Notes: generated by a model not told the origin, from the sequence alone. DNA of 64,000 nt from Yoonia sp034652275 (GCF_034652275.1 NZ_JAXIWG010000001.1:1054001-1118000); one strand, 5' to 3'. Positions 1 to 8,859 are shown, numbered from the stretch's first letter. Made by a program: numbers and translations.

Positions 1-1
1 C

Positions 2-370
2 TGCACCTTCGGCGCGGATGTGTTCTATTGGCTGACAGGCGATATCTTCTGGGCGCGGGCCGCAGTCTGGGCGGCGGGCACTGGGTTTTTGCTGGGCATG
101 TTCGCCGGCATCTCGGGGACGGCCGAATTGCTGCTGGTCTCGGGTATCCGCGCCCGCGCACCCGCTTGGACGCATTTCATCATCGCGGTCACGCTGCTTG
201 CCGCTTTGGGGGCGAACTGGGGTCACAGGCTGTCGGGCTTCGAGTCCGCAGTGCTGCCCTACGGCATTATGCTGTCGGGGCTTTGCGTGCTGATGGTGAT
301 GTTCACGGGTTGGCATGGTGGCAAGCTCGTCTTTGACTATCAACTGGGCACATCGAAGGGGAAATCGTAG
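2..370 (+). CDS. DUF2231-type membrane protein, 5' end missing
   Basis: The frame is open from the left edge, with Cys-Thr-Phe-Gly-Ala-Asp-Val read before the first possible internal start (GTG at 20), so the true start lies outside the window. About 122 residues are visible, with three hydrophobic segments separated by short charged loops. The visible pattern (a TGD turn, then alternating Gly/Ala-rich helices) fits DUF2231 predicted membrane proteins, whose function is unknown but which often sit near respiratory genes. The next genes on the other strand are oxidase-assembly types, which fits. The 3' end overlaps the convergent copD-like gene by 31 bases. Family assignment is by eye. Confidence 0.7.
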   Translation, partial: CTFGADVFYWLTGDIFWARAAVWAAGTGFLLGMFAGISGTAELLLVSGIRARAPAWTHFIIAVTLLAALGANWGHRLSGFESAVLPYGIMLSGLCVLMVMFTGWHGGKLVFDYQLGTSKGKS

Positions 371-834
371 CCGCGCGGCTCGAGAAGCCAGTCCGGCATC
401 TCGAGCCAGTCCGCTGCAGGCTTGGCCAGCACCAGACACAGGATCGCGATGACGGCCAGCAGCACACCCCCTGTCGGGATCATCGGCGATGGGGGCGTGT
501 GTTCGTTAGGCTCCTCGGCAGTCAGCACAAGGATGTGCCCGATCCACGCGTGCAAGGCGACAAGGATCGCGACAAAGACCATCTTGGCATAGAACCACGG
601 CACGAAAACCTCGCGCAGAAAGATCAGCCAAGTGCCCGCGATCACCGCGACAACCGCCGCGGGCGTCACACATAGCGTGTAGGTGATATGCGCCGCGCGC
701 CGGATATGGGTATAATCATCCGCGCCGATCGCCGGTTCGTGGCGCGCCAGCATCACGGGCAGGATCAGCAGGCCGCTGCACCAGATCAGCAGTGCCGCGA
801 TATGGACCCCCTTGAAAATCGGGACCAGCGTCAT
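340..834 (-). CDS. CopD-like integral membrane protein
   Basis: The product is about 164 residues with four hydrophobic helices. The first carries the H-I-A-A-L-L-I-W-C pattern common to CopD/HemJ-like proteins, in which conserved histidines and a Trp line the helices. It follows ctaG on the same strand with almost no gap and is probably translationally coupled. A role in copper or haem handling for cytochrome oxidase is inferred from family and neighbour, not shown. Start: an in-frame GTG at 849 overlaps the ctaG stop; I prefer the ATG at 834 because it follows a purine-rich stretch, but the longer form cannot be excluded. Confidence 0.72.
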   Translation of the reverse strand: MTLVPIFKGVHIAALLIWCSGLLILPVMLARHEPAIGADDYTHIRRAAHITYTLCVTPAAVVAVIAGTWLIFLREVFVPWFYAKMVFVAILVALHAWIGHILVLTAEEPNEHTPPSPMIPTGGVLLAVIAILCLVLAKPAADWLEMPDWLLEPRGYDFPFDVPS

Positions 835-842
835 AACCCACT

Positions 843-1544
843 CTACCACGACAGATCACCCCGCAGGCGGGTCCAGCTTTGGCGCGCCATGACAACGGCG
901 GCCACCGCATAGGGCAAGCCCGCAGGCACCCACATGATCAGCCCGCCCAGTTGCTGATCGCGCAGCGGGCTCATACCCCAGTCGAACGGGGCAACCGCAT
1001 GGACTTCGTAGAGCGCCGAGGGCGCAAAGGTCAGGATCGCCCCCAGCAGCCCCATCTGGCCAAAGTTGGCGATGATATAGACCAGGTGCAGCACAGGCGC
1101 GCCGTCGCGGGCGAAAACCACACGCCAGAACCACACCGCACTTGCCAGCAGGGAAATCTGCATCACCCAATAGACCGCGACATGCGACAGCGCCGCGTCA
1201 TAAGCCGCAGGCAGGTGCCAGCCCCACAGCACCGCCGTCGCCACGCCAAAAGGCAGGCCCGGCCCCGACCGGAAGCTGCCGCGAAAGCCCCAGCCCAGCA
1301 GAGGGGCAGCAACAGCGACCAGCAGCACATGATGCACGACACGCGCCGAAAACAGCGCCGAGGACAGCGCGCAGAGCGGCGAGACAAAGGCCACGACCAG
1401 CACGAAAACAGCCCCGATCCCCGCGGGATTGCGCCGCAAAAGCCACGCCATCACGGCCAAGGCCACCAGCAGCGGCGGGTCAAAGTTCCAGCTTGTCCAT
1501 AGCTGATCGGGAAGCGGCGGCGGGCCGCAGTAAATCCTGTCCAT
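843..1544 (-). CDS. ctaG: Cytochrome c oxidase assembly protein, caa3-type CtaG family
   Basis: This polytopic membrane protein of about 233 residues has six or seven hydrophobic helices. It shows the hallmarks of the caa3-type CtaG family: S-P-L-C-A-L-S-S near the second helix followed by A-R-V-V-H-H-V-L-L, then a run ending M-W-V-P-A-G-L. Family members are needed for assembly of the copper centre of caa3-type oxidase in Bacillus; this is unrelated to the Cox11-type protein that shares the name. An AAGGAG sequence sits about 9 bases before the ATG at 1544, so I prefer it over the TTG two codons upstream. It is followed directly by the copD-like gene. Confidence 0.85.
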   Translation of the reverse strand: MDRIYCGPPPLPDQLWTSWNFDPPLLVALAVMAWLLRRNPAGIGAVFVLVVAFVSPLCALSSALFSARVVHHVLLVAVAAPLLGWGFRGSFRSGPGLPFGVATAVLWGWHLPAAYDAALSHVAVYWVMQISLLASAVWFWRVVFARDGAPVLHLVYIIANFGQMGLLGAILTFAPSALYEVHAVAPFDWGMSPLRDQQLGGLIMWVPAGLPYAVAAVVMARQSWTRLRGDLSW

Positions 1545-1687
1545 CGACAAGGCTCTCCTTGGGTGCGCAGGGGTGTGATGCAGTCCCTTTGCTGGCTGAA
1601 CGCCCCCGCCCCGCGAAGGTTCCCCGCAAGATCAGGAACCGCCGCGCGTTTCGGGCGTTGACAGGGCACAACCGGAAGGGAGCGACC

Positions 1688-1894
1688 ATGCCACAAGACC
1701 ATAAAACCACGCGCGGGATGCCCCGCAGCCTGATCTACGCGATGATCCCGATCGGGTTCATCCTGCTGGTGCTGTTCCTGATCTTTTCAGGCCTCGTCAC
1801 CCAAGAGGTCGCGGACGATCCCGGCGTTGTCGTACAAGACGAGGACCAGACAGGCACCGAACAGATCGGCACCCCGCCTGCCGCCGCACCCTGA
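1688..1894 (+). CDS. Small single-helix membrane protein
   Basis: The product has 68 residues: a short basic N-terminus, one strong hydrophobic helix at about residues 16-36, and an acidic Asp/Glu/Thr-rich tail ending in Pro-Ala. An AAGGGAG ribosome site lies 5 bases before the ATG. A longer open frame extends upstream to 1142, but that part is antisense to ctaG and has no membrane-protein character, so the short form is chosen. I do not recognise a family. The helix with a periplasmic acidic tail suggests an accessory subunit or anchor. It is divergent from ctaG. Confidence 0.6.
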   Translation: MPQDHKTTRGMPRSLIYAMIPIGFILLVLFLIFSGLVTQEVADDPGVVVQDEDQTGTEQIGTPPAAAP

Positions 1895-1909
1895 CGGGGC
1901 GGCGTTGGC

Positions 1910-2413
1910 CTAGCGGCGCGGGTCTTCGTCTGTGATGGCGTCACCCGCGGCACGCGGGACAACCAGCGGCATCACCGCAAGGATCAGCAGCACGACAGCC
2001 GTCGACAAGACGGCGGTCGCCTCCAGCCCCAGCCCGACAATGACGCCGATCCCGGCGGTCGCCCAGATGCTGGCGGCGGTCGTCAGCCCCTCGACCTGAT
2101 GGCGCGAGGACCGCACGATAATGGCCCCTGCCCCCAGAAAGCCGATCCCCTGCACGATGCCTTGCAGGACGCGCGACATATCGGCGATTCCCATGCCCGC
2201 CTGCATTGGCCCGATCACGAACAGCGCGGCCCCCACGGCGACCAGCATATGCGTGCGCACACCGGCACTTTTGGCCTTACGCTCGCGGTCATAGCCCAGC
2301 ACGCCCCCCAAAGCCGCGGCAATCAGCAACCGCAGCGTGACTACGGTGATCGTGGCAATATCGGGAAGGTCGGCAAATTCGGCGGCGATCGTGGTCCAGA
2401 TCTCTTGCAGCAT
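1910..2413 (-). CDS. MgtC/SapB family membrane protein
   Basis: The product has 167 residues and four to five helices. It shows the conserved MgtC core: G-Y-D-R-E-R-K at about 40-46, R-T-H-M-L-V at about 53-58, G-I-G-F-L-G-A-G at about 89-96 and E-G-L-T-T-A-A at about 108-114. It matches the membrane domain only; the C-terminal ACT-like domain of Salmonella MgtC is absent, as in many MgtC/SapB proteins of free-living bacteria. Relatives affect the F-ATPase or growth at low magnesium; the role here is unknown. The gene stands alone, convergent to the small membrane protein at 1688. Confidence 0.88.
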   Translation of the reverse strand: MLQEIWTTIAAEFADLPDIATITVVTLRLLIAAALGGVLGYDRERKAKSAGVRTHMLVAVGAALFVIGPMQAGMGIADMSRVLQGIVQGIGFLGAGAIIVRSSRHQVEGLTTAASIWATAGIGVIVGLGLEATAVLSTAVVLLILAVMPLVVPRAAGDAITDEDPRR

Positions 2414-2489
2414 TCCTGTCTCTTTTCATCGCATGACGGCACGCGCTCAACGCCGGGCGCAGGTCGGGGGTTCCGTGCTGTTGCTATTG

Positions 2490-4196
2490 TCAGCGGCGCT
2501 TGCCCGCAGGCAGACGCGCCAGATAGTCGGGGATCACTGTCGCAGGGATAGCGCCACGATCCTCCAGCAGCTCGAGCACGCTGACCACCAGATCGGCATT
2601 GTCGATCACGGCATCCGCGATGACGGCCAGTTTCTTGAGGCTGTCGTCATCGAACGCCGTCATGTTGCGCAGGTCACGCACGAAAATCGCATCGCCATCC
2701 ACCGCCTGCGCGAATTCGGACCGGCGCAGGCTGCCACGGTGCCTGCGCGACAGCGCCACATGTTTGAGCGAGGCAAAACGCAGGAATTCAAAGCCCTGCG
2801 CGTGCAGCTCGGCCGCAAGATCGCCGAAGCGCGGTTCATCCTGATAGATCGGAAACATGCGCATTTCGGTGATGATCACCAGCGCCTGCGCCAGCTTTGC
2901 ACGGCCATGCGCGATGATCTGCGTCTCTGCCCCCTGCACGTCGATCTTGAGCAGGTCCACAGGCGGGATTTCGGCTATGTCATCCAACCGGCTAGTCACC
3001 AGATCGACGGTGCCAGCAAGATTGGCGCCCTTGCCAAAGCCCAGATACCGCGCGCTGTGCTCATCGATTGGATAAAGCGAGGTAAAGCCTTGGGCGGCGT
3101 AAAGATTCAGCTTTGCAGGCGTCCCGTCACCGACGGCATCGGGAAAATAGGTTTCCGCCTCGGATTTCTGCGCGTTGAGCGCGTCCAAAGCCGCAGCCTG
3201 AGGCTCGAAGCCAAAGACAGAGGCAAGGCCCGCGCGCAGCAAGGGCACATAAGGCGCGGTCCCTTCGATCAGGGGATTGGCACCGACATCAAGCACAGTG
3301 ATCGGGTCGTGCAGCCCCAACGCACGCGCCAGCACGGCGAAGCGGGGGACATCTGCCGTGGCAACATCAAGCGCGCGCGTGATGCGGGCGGACTCGTCCG
3401 CAGTCGCCCCCTTGAGCACCTGCCGCATCCGGTGCCGCGAATAGCCGCGATCACCTGTCGCAATACGGTCCAGTACGACATCCAGCGGGATGGCAGGATG
3501 ATAAACATTTGCTCGGGCAGTATATCGGTGAACCGCCTCTGCGAGGTGCGGGGGATTGGTGGCAAAGGTCCGGGGTGTAAAAAGATCGGGCAGAAGATCG
3601 TTCAACGAATGTGCGGCAAAACTGCCGGTCTGTGTCGCGGCACACAGGATCGCCTCGTCATTTATCAGCGGCGCAACGCCAGCGGCAACGCTGCGGCAGC
3701 GCAAGTCATGCATCCAATCGATCGCCGGGGCGGAACAGCGTGTGACCGGAAAATAGCATCCCATCTGCGGGTCGTACCCAAGGGCCTGCAAGCCGCGCGA
3801 GTATTTCGGCGCAGTTTCTCTGGGGCCAAGGGCTGCGGCCAGCAGGTCTGACGGGTCTTTCTGGACGGCCTGCACGAAAAGCGTGGCCGCGTTGGCGGAA
3901 AAGGCGACATCCGATTCAACCAGACAGAAATGCGTGACCTCGGGCATGTGCCTGCGCGCGGCGTAATAGCAGACGTCTCCGCAAAGCCAGCCCCAGTCGG
4001 GCGGCATGTCCAGTAAACCAAGCGCCGCCAGTTCGGTGTCGTTCAGGCTGATCTTGGGAAAGGGCGCGGTGTCAGCCAGAGCCTTGCGTTCGTCAACGAC
4101 CACAACCACATCAGCGCCGGCGTCTGACAAGGACAACGCCACATTGCGCGCCATTGCATCAAAGGCCTGACATCTGACCAGAAAAACCGTCTGCAC
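2490..4196 (-). CDS. Two-domain protein: glycosyltransferase-like N-terminus plus FkbM-family methyltransferase
   Basis: This 568-residue protein begins with GTG at 4196, behind a GAGAGG site. Residues 1-250 look like a nucleotide-sugar-type fold: a short strand, V-V-V-V-V-D near 30-35, and F-C-L-V-E-S-D-V at 90-97, which resembles a DxD-type site. Residues 295-480 are an FkbM methyltransferase: V-L-D-V-G-A-N at 301-307 is the SAM loop, and D-L-L-K-I-D-V-Q-G-A-E at 414-424 is the family signature. The tail (500-568) is helical. FkbM enzymes O-methylate sugars or polyketides; joined to a transferase-like domain, it may modify a surface glycan. No polysaccharide genes lie nearby. Confidence 0.75.
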   Translation of the reverse strand: MQTVFLVRCQAFDAMARNVALSLSDAGADVVVVVDERKALADTAPFPKISLNDTELAALGLLDMPPDWGWLCGDVCYYAARRHMPEVTHFCLVESDVAFSANAATLFVQAVQKDPSDLLAAALGPRETAPKYSRGLQALGYDPQMGCYFPVTRCSAPAIDWMHDLRCRSVAAGVAPLINDEAILCAATQTGSFAAHSLNDLLPDLFTPRTFATNPPHLAEAVHRYTARANVYHPAIPLDVVLDRIATGDRGYSRHRMRQVLKGATADESARITRALDVATADVPRFAVLARALGLHDPITVLDVGANPLIEGTAPYVPLLRAGLASVFGFEPQAAALDALNAQKSEAETYFPDAVGDGTPAKLNLYAAQGFTSLYPIDEHSARYLGFGKGANLAGTVDLVTSRLDDIAEIPPVDLLKIDVQGAETQIIAHGRAKLAQALVIITEMRMFPIYQDEPRFGDLAAELHAQGFEFLRFASLKHVALSRRHRGSLRRSEFAQAVDGDAIFVRDLRNMTAFDDDSLKKLAVIADAVIDNADLVVSVLELLEDRGAIPATVIPDYLARLPAGKRR

Positions 4197-4265
4197 GAAA
4201 ACCTCTCACCGCGGTCTGAACAGGCCCCCACGCTCCGGCCGCCTTTGCGCCGCTTGGCCTGTAGC

Positions 4266-4682
4266 CTAGACCTTCGCGAAAACACCGCTCTCGGCGGCAA
4301 AGCCCTTGATCTCGATCGGGTTGCCGGACGGGTCGCGGAAGAACATCGTCCATTGTTCGCCCGGCTCGCCCTTGAACCGGACCGACGGCGCAAGGATGAA
4401 ATCGGTCTGCCGTTCTTCCAGACGGCCCGCAAGCAGCGTCCAGTCCTCCAGCGGTAGCACGACACCGAAATGGGGCATGGGCACCATGTGATCGCCCACC
4501 TTGCCGGTCGGGGCATTGGCGAAAGGTTCGCCCAGATGCAGGCTGAGCTGATGGCCGAAAAAGTCGAAATCGACCCAAGTGTCGGTGGACCGGCCTTCGA
4601 CGGCACCCAGCGCGCCGGTGTAGAATGCGCGCGCCTCGTCCAGATCGGTGACGTGATAGGCGAAATGGAATGGAACGGGCAT
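4266..4682 (-). CDS. VOC-superfamily (glyoxalase/dioxygenase fold) protein
   Basis: The product has 138 residues with the two beta-alpha-beta-beta-beta modules of the vicinal oxygen chelate fold. It opens F-H-F-A-Y-H-V-T-D-L (metal-site His) and has P-H-F-G-V-V in the middle. It ends F-F-R-D-P-S-G-N-P-I-E-I-K-G, the usual VOC motif whose Glu is a metal ligand. The AAGGAG site 6 bases before the ATG is ideal. The substrate cannot be told from sequence. It is a stand-alone gene, divergent from yqiJ. Confidence 0.82.
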   Translation of the reverse strand: MPVPFHFAYHVTDLDEARAFYTGALGAVEGRSTDTWVDFDFFGHQLSLHLGEPFANAPTGKVGDHMVPMPHFGVVLPLEDWTLLAGRLEERQTDFILAPSVRFKGEPGEQWTMFFRDPSGNPIEIKGFAAESGVFAKV

Positions 4683-4886
4683 CGGCGTCTCCTTGGGCTG
4701 CGTGGCCTAGACCTATACCTTGGCCCGCGCGATATCAAAGCAAGAAAAGCCGTGATCGGGTCGGTGTCATTTCCGGCAAGCAGGCATCGAAACCGGATTG
4801 ATATTCCTTGTGGTTGCATGCAGTCTTTGCCCGTCTGGCCGCACTGCCGTCAGGTCTGCCTGTTTATTGCTGTCTCGGTCTGGATC

Positions 4887-5645
4887 ATGCTCGACTTTCT
4901 TCTCTCGCCTGCGGTTGTGCCGTTTTCGATCGCACTTGGGCTGCTGGCGGGATTGCTGGTGCTGGAGATCACAGCGCTGGTGATGGGGGGCAGTATCTTT
5001 GGCGATGCGGGCGAGGATGCTGCTGGCGGTGGCGGGTTCGACAAGGGTCCGGCGGTTGATCTGATCGACCTGCCCGCATCGGTGGATCTCTCGCAGATCG
5101 ACACCGGCGGAATTGATCTGGCCGATCTGGACCTCGGCAATTTCGGCAGCGATCCGGCAACGCCCGCGCCGACAGGGGGCGTTGCCGCTGCGCTGGGCAT
5201 CGGCAAGGTGCCGTTTCTGATCTGGCTTGCGGCGCTGCTCGCGGGGTTCGGGCTGTCGGGCTATGTGCTGCAAAGCGTGACCAGCAGTATCATCGGCGCA
5301 CCGCTGCCTGCGCTGGTCGCCGTACTGCCTGCCGGCGTGATCGGCGTCTGGTTTGCCCGCGCCTATGGCGGCCTGCTGGCGCGGCTTATCCCGAAAACGG
5401 AAACATCGGTCCGGTCGGATGCGATGCTGAACCGCAGGCAAGGTATCGTCAGCCAAGGCACCGCGCGGCGCAACACCCCCGCCGAGGTCCGCGTGCTGGA
5501 CGGCTACGGCAATTTCCACTTCATCCGCGCCGAGCCGCTTGACTGCAACGATGAAATCCCCGCCGGCACCGAAGTGCTGGTGCTGCGCGTCAGGCTTGGC
5601 CCTGAACGCGGCAAGTTCCGTATCGTGGCGCTGAGCCAACTCTGA
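4887..5645 (+). CDS. YqiJ-like OB-fold membrane protein, partner of flotillin
   Basis: The product has 252 residues: an N-terminal helix (about 8-32), a Gly/Asp-rich loop (about 40-100), three further helices (about 105-170), then a soluble C-terminal beta-rich domain of roughly 75 residues ending V-L-R-V-R-L-G-P. This is the layout of YqiJ/NfeD-like proteins, whose OB-fold tail pairs with a flotillin. It lies 36 bases before the flotillin gene, as in the E. coli yqiJ-yqiK pair. Open frame extends upstream to 4470, but the helix starting L-D-F-L-L is where homologous proteins begin. No good ribosome site was seen, so the start is moderately sure. Confidence 0.78.
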   Translation: MLDFLLSPAVVPFSIALGLLAGLLVLEITALVMGGSIFGDAGEDAAGGGGFDKGPAVDLIDLPASVDLSQIDTGGIDLADLDLGNFGSDPATPAPTGGVAAALGIGKVPFLIWLAALLAGFGLSGYVLQSVTSSIIGAPLPALVAVLPAGVIGVWFARAYGGLLARLIPKTETSVRSDAMLNRRQGIVSQGTARRNTPAEVRVLDGYGNFHFIRAEPLDCNDEIPAGTEVLVLRVRLGPERGKFRIVALSQL

Positions 5646-5681
5646 TTTCCCCACCCCGCTGCCTTAAAAAAGGATTTCGAC

Positions 5682-7364
5682 ATGCCTCTTAACGAATTTC
5701 TGGTTATCATCGGCGTCATTCTGGGCCTTCTGGTCCTGACCGCGCTGATTATCGCGCGGCTGTACCGTCGCACAACGCGCGAAATCGCGCTGGTCAAGAC
5801 AGGCTCCGGCGGCAAGCGGATCATCATGGATGGCGGCACGATCGTCATTCCGCTGCTGCATGAAATCCGGCAGGTCAACATGAAGACGCTGCGCCTTGAG
5901 GTGACACGCAACGGCGAAGCCGCGATGATTACCCGCGACCGGATGCGTGTCGATGTAGGGGTGGAATTCTACGTCTCGGTCATGGCCAACGAGGAAGGCA
6001 TCAGCCGCGCCGCACAGACCTTGGGCGAACGCACTTTCCACATCGACCAGCTGCGCGAGATGATCGAAGGCAAGCTGATCGACGGTCTGCGCGCAGTCGC
6101 GGCCCAGTTGACGATGGACGAATTGCACGAAAGCCGTGCCGAATTTGTCCAGCAGGTGCAAAGTGCCGTCAGCGAGGATTTGCTGAAAAACGGTCTGATG
6201 CTGGAATCGGTGTCGCTGACAGCACTCGACCAGACTCCGTTCGAGGCGCTGGATGAAAACAACGCCTTCAACGCGGTCGGTATGCGCAAGCTGGCCGAGG
6301 TCATCGCCAAATCCAAGATGGAACGCGCCGAGATCGAGGCACAGGCCGATGTGAACGTCCGTCGCTCTGCAATGAACGCCGAACGTACCAAGCTCGAGAT
6401 CGACCGCGACGAACAGACCGCCCGCATCGCCCGCGAGGCCGAGGTCGCGACCCTGCGTGCGGCACAGGAATCCGAGATCGCCCAGCGCCGTGCGGATGCC
6501 CAGCGCGAAATCGAACGCGCCCGCATCGCGCAGGAGGAATCGATCAGTGCCGCCGAGATCGCCCGCGACCAGTCGGTCCGCGCTGCCGAGATCAACCGCG
6601 ACCGCGCGCTGGAAGTGGCCGAACAGGAACGCCAGATCATCGTCGCCGAAAAGTCCGAAAAGGAAAGCCAGGCGCGCGCCAGCGCCGACCGCGCCCGTGC
6701 CGACGCCGCCGAAGCCGCCGAAGCGATCATCACCGCCCGCGCCGTGGCCGAGGCCGAGCGGATCAAGCAGATCGCGCTGATCGAGGCCGCGCGCGAGGCC
6801 GAACGGGAGGCGACCAAGATCAGGCTTGCCGCTGCCGCCGAACGCGCCGCCGCCGAGGACCGCGCCAGTGCCCGTCTGGAAGAAGCCCGCGCCGAGGCAG
6901 AGGCGATCAAGATCCGCGCCGAGGCGATCAAGGCCGAACTTCTGGCACAGGCCGAAGGCAATCAGGCGCTTGCCGGTGCGGAAAACGTGCTGAGCGACGA
7001 GATCGTCAGGATGCGCATCGAACTGGCGCGCCTGCAAGCCCTGCCCGGCATCGTCGCCGAAATGGTCAAACCCGCCGAAAAGATCGACACGATCCGCATC
7101 CACCAGATTTCGGGCCTCAATGGCAACGGGTCGGGCAATGGATCGGGCGGGTCCGACAAGCCGCCCGTCAATCAGGCGCTTGATTCCATCATGGGCATGG
7201 CCGTGCAACTGCCCGCCTTGCGCAAGATCGGCGAGGAACTGGGCATCTCAATGGACAGCGTGACCGGCGTGCTGGACAGCGCCGCCGCCACACCACCTGC
7301 GCCTGTCGAAAAGCCAAAGGACGAAGCGACGACAGAAACGCCAGCCAGCCCGCAGAAAAACTGA
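5682..7364 (+). CDS. Flotillin-family (YqiK-like) membrane scaffold protein
   Basis: The product has 560 residues: one N-terminal helix (about 5-24), an SPFH/band-7 domain (about 30-200), then a long charged Glu/Ala/Arg-rich coiled coil (about 210-450) with repeated A-E-A and R-A-E heptads. A Gly/Ser/Asn-rich linker and a variable C-terminus follow. Flotillins form oligomers on the inner membrane and organise lipid microdomains. AAGGAT lies 8 bases before the ATG, and the gene follows yqiJ closely, so the two are almost certainly co-transcribed. The C-terminal Pro/Ala/Lys tail (about 530-560) is low complexity. Confidence 0.9.
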   Translation: MPLNEFLVIIGVILGLLVLTALIIARLYRRTTREIALVKTGSGGKRIIMDGGTIVIPLLHEIRQVNMKTLRLEVTRNGEAAMITRDRMRVDVGVEFYVSVMANEEGISRAAQTLGERTFHIDQLREMIEGKLIDGLRAVAAQLTMDELHESRAEFVQQVQSAVSEDLLKNGLMLESVSLTALDQTPFEALDENNAFNAVGMRKLAEVIAKSKMERAEIEAQADVNVRRSAMNAERTKLEIDRDEQTARIAREAEVATLRAAQESEIAQRRADAQREIERARIAQEESISAAEIARDQSVRAAEINRDRALEVAEQERQIIVAEKSEKESQARASADRARADAAEAAEAIITARAVAEAERIKQIALIEAAREAEREATKIRLAAAAERAAAEDRASARLEEARAEAEAIKIRAEAIKAELLAQAEGNQALAGAENVLSDEIVRMRIELARLQALPGIVAEMVKPAEKIDTIRIHQISGLNGNGSGNGSGGSDKPPVNQALDSIMGMAVQLPALRKIGEELGISMDSVTGVLDSAAATPPAPVEKPKDEATTETPASPQKN

Positions 7365-7396
7365 CGCGCCGCGAAAACACCCTTTCTGCATGACCA

Positions 7397-7429
7397 CGCG
7401 CGCAGCGGACAATGGCCCCGCTGCGCGCG
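7397..7429. terminator. Strong hairpin after the flotillin gene
   Basis: Perfect 12-base inverted repeat (7397-7408 with 7418-7429) with a 9-base loop, 33 bases after the flotillin stop and about 100 bases before metY. It is very GC-rich and has no T-run, so it may be a Rho-assisted terminator or an mRNA 3'-end stabiliser. Confidence 0.55.
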
Positions 7430-7526
7430 CATCTTGCGCGACGCTGTTCTTTTCGCGCGCCCCGATGTTGTGACGCGCCCGCTTTGGGCCTACACCTCTG
7501 CCCAACAATCCACAGGGAGAGAGACC

Positions 7527-8819
7527 ATGACAGACACACCCACCTACGGTTTCGACACGTTGCAGGTTCATGCGGGCGCGCGGCCCGATCCCGCGACAGG
7601 CGCGCGGCAGGTGCCGATCTACCAGACCACCGCCTATGTGTTCCGCGATGCCGAACACGCCGCCGCTCTCTTCAACCTGCAGGAGGTCGGCTATATCTAT
7701 TCGCGCCTGACCAACCCCACCGTCGCGGCCTTGCAGGAACGCATCGCCACGCTCGAAGGTGGCGTCGGTGGCGTGTGCTGTTCGTCGGGTCATGCGGCCC
7801 AGATCATGGCGCTGTTCCCGCTGATGCAGCCCGGACGCAATATCGTGGCGTCGAGCCGGCTTTATGGCGGCACGGTCACGCAGTTCAGCCAGACGATCAA
7901 GCGTTTCGGCTGGTCGGCAAAATTCGTCGATTTCGATGACCATGCCGCTGTCGCCGCCGCCATCGACGACGACACCCGCGCTGTGTTCTGCGAAGCTATC
8001 GCCAACCCCGGCGGGCATATCACCGATCTTGACGCGATTTCCGCGATCTCGGATGCGGCGGGCATTCCGCTGATCGTGGATAACACCACGGCGACGCCCT
8101 ATCTGTGCCGCCCGATCGAACATGGCGCGACACTGGTCGTGCATTCGACCACGAAATACCTGACCGGCAATGGCACCGTGACGGGAGGCTGCATCGTCGA
8201 CAGCGGCAAGTTCGACTGGCGCACCAATGACAAATTTCCGTCCCTGTCGCAGCCCGAACCCGCCTATCACGGGCTGACATTCGCCGAAACTTTCGGCCCG
8301 CTTGCCTATACTTTCCACGGGATCGCCATTGGCCTGCGCGATCTGGGCATGACGATGAACCCGCAAGCCGCGCATTACACGCTGATGGGGATCGAGACGC
8401 TGTCCCTTCGGATGGACCGCCATGTGCAGAACGCGCAGACCATCGCCAAATGGCTCGAGGCCGATCCCCGCGTGGATTACGTCACCTACGCAGGGCTCGA
8501 CAGTTCGCCCTACGCACATCTGGTCCCCAAGATCTGCCCCAAGGGCGCGGGGGCTTTGTTCACCATCGCGGTCAAAGGCGGCTATGACGCCTGCGTGAAG
8601 CTCGTTGATAGCCTCGAGATATTTAGCCATGTGGCTAACCTTGGTGACACACGCTCGCTGGTGATCCATTCGGCCAGCACGACGCACCGGCAGTTGACGC
8701 CAGAGCAGCAAAAGGCCGCAGGCGCAGGCCCGAACATCGTGCGCCTCTCCATCGGGATCGAAGACGCCAAGGACCTGATCGCCGATCTGGATCAGGCTTT
8801 GGCCAAGGCCGTCGGTTAA
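7527..8819 (+). CDS. metY: O-acetylhomoserine aminocarboxypropyltransferase (O-acetylhomoserine sulfhydrylase)
   Basis: The product has 430 residues and belongs to the Cys/Met-metabolism PLP family. It opens Y-G-F-D-T-L-Q-V-H-A-G, typical of MetY. The PLP phosphate loop includes S-S-G-H-A-A-Q (about 86-92), V-D-N-T at 184-187 holds the ring-binding Asp, and the PLP lysine is K210 in H-S-T-T-K-Y-L. It makes homocysteine or methionine precursors from O-acetylhomoserine and sulfide in the cytoplasm. AGGGAGAGAG precedes the ATG at 7527; open frame upstream to 7434 is not used. It stands alone between two hairpins. Confidence 0.93.
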   Translation: MTDTPTYGFDTLQVHAGARPDPATGARQVPIYQTTAYVFRDAEHAAALFNLQEVGYIYSRLTNPTVAALQERIATLEGGVGGVCCSSGHAAQIMALFPLMQPGRNIVASSRLYGGTVTQFSQTIKRFGWSAKFVDFDDHAAVAAAIDDDTRAVFCEAIANPGGHITDLDAISAISDAAGIPLIVDNTTATPYLCRPIEHGATLVVHSTTKYLTGNGTVTGGCIVDSGKFDWRTNDKFPSLSQPEPAYHGLTFAETFGPLAYTFHGIAIGLRDLGMTMNPQAAHYTLMGIETLSLRMDRHVQNAQTIAKWLEADPRVDYVTYAGLDSSPYAHLVPKICPKGAGALFTIAVKGGYDACVKLVDSLEIFSHVANLGDTRSLVIHSASTTHRQLTPEQQKAAGAGPNIVRLSIGIEDAKDLIADLDQALAKAVG

Positions 8820-8825
8820 CGGCGC

Positions 8826-8859
8826 ATCCCGCCCAAGCCCTTGGCCTGGGCGGGATTTT
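8826..8859 (+). terminator. Rho-independent terminator of metY
   Basis: A 10-base stem, ATCCCGCCCA at 8826-8835 with TGGGCGGGAT at 8847-8856, begins 7 bases after the metY stop and runs into TTTT at 8856-8859. It is a clear intrinsic terminator. Confidence 0.85.

Noticed and set aside
1142..1894. A 250-codon reading of the small membrane gene
   Set aside because: The upstream 182 codons are antisense to ctaG and composed of Pro/Arg/Ala repeats. A good ribosome site precedes the internal ATG at 1688.
5682..7364. Possible duplicated repeat array inside the flotillin gene (GCCGAGGCC-type runs)
   Set aside because: These runs are the coiled-coil heptads (Ala/Glu/Arg) of the protein, not DNA repeats of regular length.
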